Below are positions 62,199 to 64,000 of a stretch of 64,000 nt of DNA, piece after piece. The stretch spans positions 1 through 64,000 of the forward strand of contig JAIUNZ010000002.1 of assembly GCA_020161455.1 (NCBI GenBank). The letters are read 5' to 3'. A program made the position numbers and the translations under genes. This DNA comes from Bacteroidota bacterium. Lineage in GTDB: Bacteria; Bacteroidota; Bacteroidia; Flavobacteriales; Flavobacteriaceae. The stretch's first letter is position 1. Every line of letters begins with the position of its first letter. The notes under the pieces were generated by a model, which had not been told where the DNA came from, ran no database searches, and saw only the letters and a list, made by a program, of their open reading frames with translations.

Positions 62199-63101
62199 CT
62201 AAACCCAATCAATTGGTTTTTCTAATATTTTTAATAATTTTTCTTCTTCGCTACCTTTTTCAGGATGATGGTCATAAACCCATTGCACATGTGGTGGCAA
62301 ACTCATCAAGATGCTTTCAATTCTACCGTTGGTTTTTAATCCGAATAAAGTGCCTTTATCGTGAACTAGATTGAATTCTACATAACGACCACGGCGGATT
62401 TCTTGCCAATTTCTTTGTTCTGCTGTGTAAGCTGAATTTTTTCTTTTTTCAACAATCGGCACATACGCTTCTAAGAAAGAATTTCCAACTTCGGTTACGA
62501 AATTGTACCAATCTTCCATTTTCATGTCGTCGGTTGCTTTGCAATAATCAAAGAACAATCCACCAAGACCACGAGCTTCATTGCGATGTGCATTCCAAAA
62601 ATAGGCATCGCATTGTTTTTTATATTTTGGATAAAAATCTAAATTATGTTTGTCGCAAGCGTTTTTGCAGGTTTGGTGAAAATGTTTTCCGTCTTCTTCA
62701 AACATATAATAAGGTGTTAAATCTTGTCCGCCGCCAAACCACGAATTAATCACTTCACCATTATCATCATACATTTCAAAATAACGCCAATTGGCATGAA
62801 CCGTTGGAACCATCGGGCTTTTTGGGTGAATAACCAAACTCAATCCGCAGGCAAAGAAATCGGCTTCGCCAACGTTGAACATTTTTTGCATAGTTTCGGG
62901 CAACTTGCCGTGAACTGCGGAAATGTTTACGCCACCTTTTTCAAAAACGTTTCCGTTTTCGATAACGCGTGTTTTTCCTCCGCCGCCTTCAGGTCGTTCC
63001 CAAATGTCTTCGCGAAATTTGGTACCAACATCAATGTCTTCTAATCGTCTACATATTTGATCTTGTAGGGTTTGTATGTAGGTGTAGAATTTATTTTTCA
63101 A
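62199..63101 (-). CDS. hemF: Coproporphyrinogen III oxidase, aerobic
   Basis: From the TTG at 63101 the protein is 300 residues and starts MKNKFYTYIQTLQDQI, as HemF proteins usually do. Conserved parts include EDIWERPEGGGGKTRVIENG, FEKGGVNISAVHG, ATVHANWRYFE-like (VHANWRYFEMYDD), WFGGGQDLTPYY and GRYVEFNLVHDKGTLFGL. It uses O2 to form protoporphyrinogen IX from coproporphyrinogen III. An in-frame ATG at 63203 exists but would add a tandem-repeat peptide of 34 residues and overlap the next gene. The codon is therefore unusual rather than the frame. Confidence 0.93.
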   Translation of the reverse strand: MKNKFYTYIQTLQDQICRRLEDIDVGTKFREDIWERPEGGGGKTRVIENGNVFEKGGVNISAVHGKLPETMQKMFNVGEADFFACGLSLVIHPKSPMVPTVHANWRYFEMYDDNGEVINSWFGGGQDLTPYYMFEEDGKHFHQTCKNACDKHNLDFYPKYKKQCDAYFWNAHRNEARGLGGLFFDYCKATDDMKMEDWYNFVTEVGNSFLEAYVPIVEKRKNSAYTAEQRNWQEIRRGRYVEFNLVHDKGTLFGLKTNGRIESILMSLPPHVQWVYDHHPEKGSEEEKLLKILEKPIDWV

Positions 63102-63170
63102 TTTAAAAGTGTTTAAAAAGTGTTTAAAAGTATTTAAAAAGTGTTTAAAAGTATTTAAAAAGTATTTAAA
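63102..63170. repeat. Three 21 bp tandem repeats in front of hemF
   Basis: On the minus strand, three 21 bp units (TTTAAATACTTTTTAAATACT and near variants) run from 63170 to 63108, followed by TTTAAA and then the TTG start codon at 63101. The unit is a multiple of three, so the tract stays open in frame with hemF and could encode (F-K-H/Y-F-L-N-T)3. The first unit contains the TAA stop of the upstream gene (63166-63168). Confidence 0.88.
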
Positions 63171-64000
63171 CGGTTTCCCAAAAATAACCTGGGGTATTAA
63201 CAATTTTTCCTTCCATTCTTAAGGAAGATAAGTAATTAGTCACCTTGTTTCTCTTCTTTTCTTCGGATAATGCTTTAGATAGTTTAGGAATAATTAAATT
63301 ATCAATTTTATCTCTTTTACATCTTCCATAAGTTCTAAGATAATCTAAAATCATTTTTTTAAAATGAGAATCATCAAAACTTCTATTTTCAAGATATTCT
63401 CTTTTTAAATCTTCATTATTCACAGAAACAACAATATCATGAGAAAGATAAATGTTTGGTTTTCTGCCTTCAATATATTTGCATTTTTTTAGGTGTTTAA
63501 ACTCACTTTCGGTAATTTCTTTTTTCTTTTGAACTTTATCAAGAAGTATAATTTCTTCTAATTTTAATTCAGAGTTTTTAATAAGTATCCTTGCAAAGTT
63601 TTCATCGAGAATTTTACCAATGATGGTAACTTTTACTTTGTTATCTTCAAAATCAAAATCAGGTAAAGGAAAGAAACGTTGTTTTTGAAAATTAAACATT
63701 TTTTTGATTCCTCCACCTTGAGTTTCAATCATATCTAAGTTTTTCATAGCTTCCACTAAGAAAGGATTTCTATAGACTTCTTCAGGCGTATCATTTAAAA
63801 CTACTTCTTCAACTGATTTAGGCAAAAATGAGCCATAATTTGAAAAAACCAAATGATCGTCTTCAAATTCCACAACGTTTATTCTAGCTCCTTTTGTATA
63901 ATCTTGATGAGCGATGGCATTGTTTAATGACTCTCGAATAATAAAAGGTTCATATCTTAATACTTCATCTGGAAATAAAGTACCTTCTCTTAAATAACGA
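63166..64000 (-). CDS. RecG-like ATP-binding / putative DNA-binding protein (AlbA_2 type), 5' end outside window
   Basis: The frame is open to the window edge at the 5' side, so only the C-terminal 277 or so residues are seen. The first visible part (FIIRESLNNAIAHQDYTKGARINV, split here) matches the HATPase_c_4 region of AlbA_2/RecG-like proteins. It has SNYGSFLP and NPFLVEAMKNLDMIETQGGGIKKM as further motifs, and a wHTH-like end (LEEIILLDKVQKKKEITESEF). Such proteins are predicted ATP-dependent DNA binders. The role is unknown. Confidence 0.85.
   Translation of the reverse strand, partial: RYLREGTLFPDEVLRYEPFIIRESLNNAIAHQDYTKGARINVVEFEDDHLVFSNYGSFLPKSVEEVVLNDTPEEVYRNPFLVEAMKNLDMIETQGGGIKKMFNFQKQRFFPLPDFDFEDNKVKVTIIGKILDENFARILIKNSELKLEEIILLDKVQKKKEITESEFKHLKKCKYIEGRKPNIYLSHDIVVSVNNEDLKREYLENRSFDDSHFKKMILDYLRTYGRCKRDKIDNLIIPKLSKALSEEKKRNKVTNYLSSLRMEGKIVNTPGYFWETV

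Noticed and set aside
63102..63203. HemF start at the ATG at 63203
   Set aside because: It adds a tandem-repeat peptide and overlaps the previous gene by 38 bp. The TTG at 63101 gives the usual HemF start. Not fully excluded.
1..64000. tRNA, rRNA, CRISPR array, phage or integrase genes
   Set aside because: I saw no cloverleaf-like sequence, rRNA segment, regular spacer array or phage gene. A tRNA scan would be decisive, and I could not run one.

Overview
This is a 64 kb, AT-rich chromosomal window from a member of the Bacteroidota, most likely Flavobacterium or a close relative in the Flavobacteriaceae. The evidence is the gliding lipoprotein gene gldH beside ricT and a class A PBP gene, a type IX sorting tail on a secreted protease, an SDR-type threonine dehydrogenase, class I fumarase, many Bacteroidota-type promoters (TAnnTTTG), and long secreted repeat proteins. 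It is mostly ordinary core chromosome with several small accessory inserts. I found no rRNA, tRNA or CRISPR.

Layout. 1-6.6 kb: a giant secreted repeat protein (cut by the window edge) and a TPR histidine kinase/response regulator pair. 6.7-10.6 kb: OsmC, a 2OG-Fe(II) oxygenase, a repeat lipoprotein flanked by a 410 bp direct repeat (a broken second copy of the oxygenase gene), and two small unknown genes. 10.7-13.3 kb: a type II restriction-modification cassette (HTH regulator, C5 methyltransferase, HpaII-like endonuclease). 13.4-20.1 kb: esterase, SnoaL-like lipoprotein, tdh, lipoprotein and mfd. 20.2-28.5 kb: T9SS metalloprotease, yraN, LD-carboxypeptidase, metG, HAD phosphatase and two secreted unknowns. 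28.7-35.1 kb: HRDC protein, ssb, a GNAT-nitrilase fusion, a zinc-ribbon protein, an M28 peptidase and small membrane or NAD-binding proteins. 35.2-37.2 kb: M13 peptidase. 37.4-44.8 kb: a metal-homeostasis island (SCO1, feoA, feoB, a FeoB-associated peptide, an Nramp-Usp fusion, a DtxR/MntR regulator, a gene broken by a stop codon, a Cys-rich peptide and ferritin). 44.9-53.3 kb: crtY, bacilliredoxin, trhO with an extra barrel, a radical SAM protein, ricT, gldH and PBP1A. 53.4-55.2 kb: succinyl-CoA:3-ketoacid CoA-transferase subunits with a four-helix-bundle cassette inserted between them. 55.2-60.7 kb: class I fumarase, a RAYT transposase between inverted palindromes, a SpmA/SpmB fusion, an exonuclease and ogt. 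60.8-64 kb: cytochrome c, hemB, hemF and a RecG-like ATP-binding protein cut by the window edge.

The genes group into iron and manganese uptake, storage and control (38-45 kb), heme synthesis with a c-type cytochrome (61-63 kb), envelope and gliding functions (49-53 kb) and central carbon metabolism (53-57 kb). The most interesting signals are the RAYT gene with matching palindromes, the inverted-repeat cassette inside scoA/scoB, the 410 bp duplication around the repeat lipoprotein, the nonsense-mutated gene next to mntR, the TrhO fusion, and the 21 bp tandem repeat in front of a TTG-started hemF.
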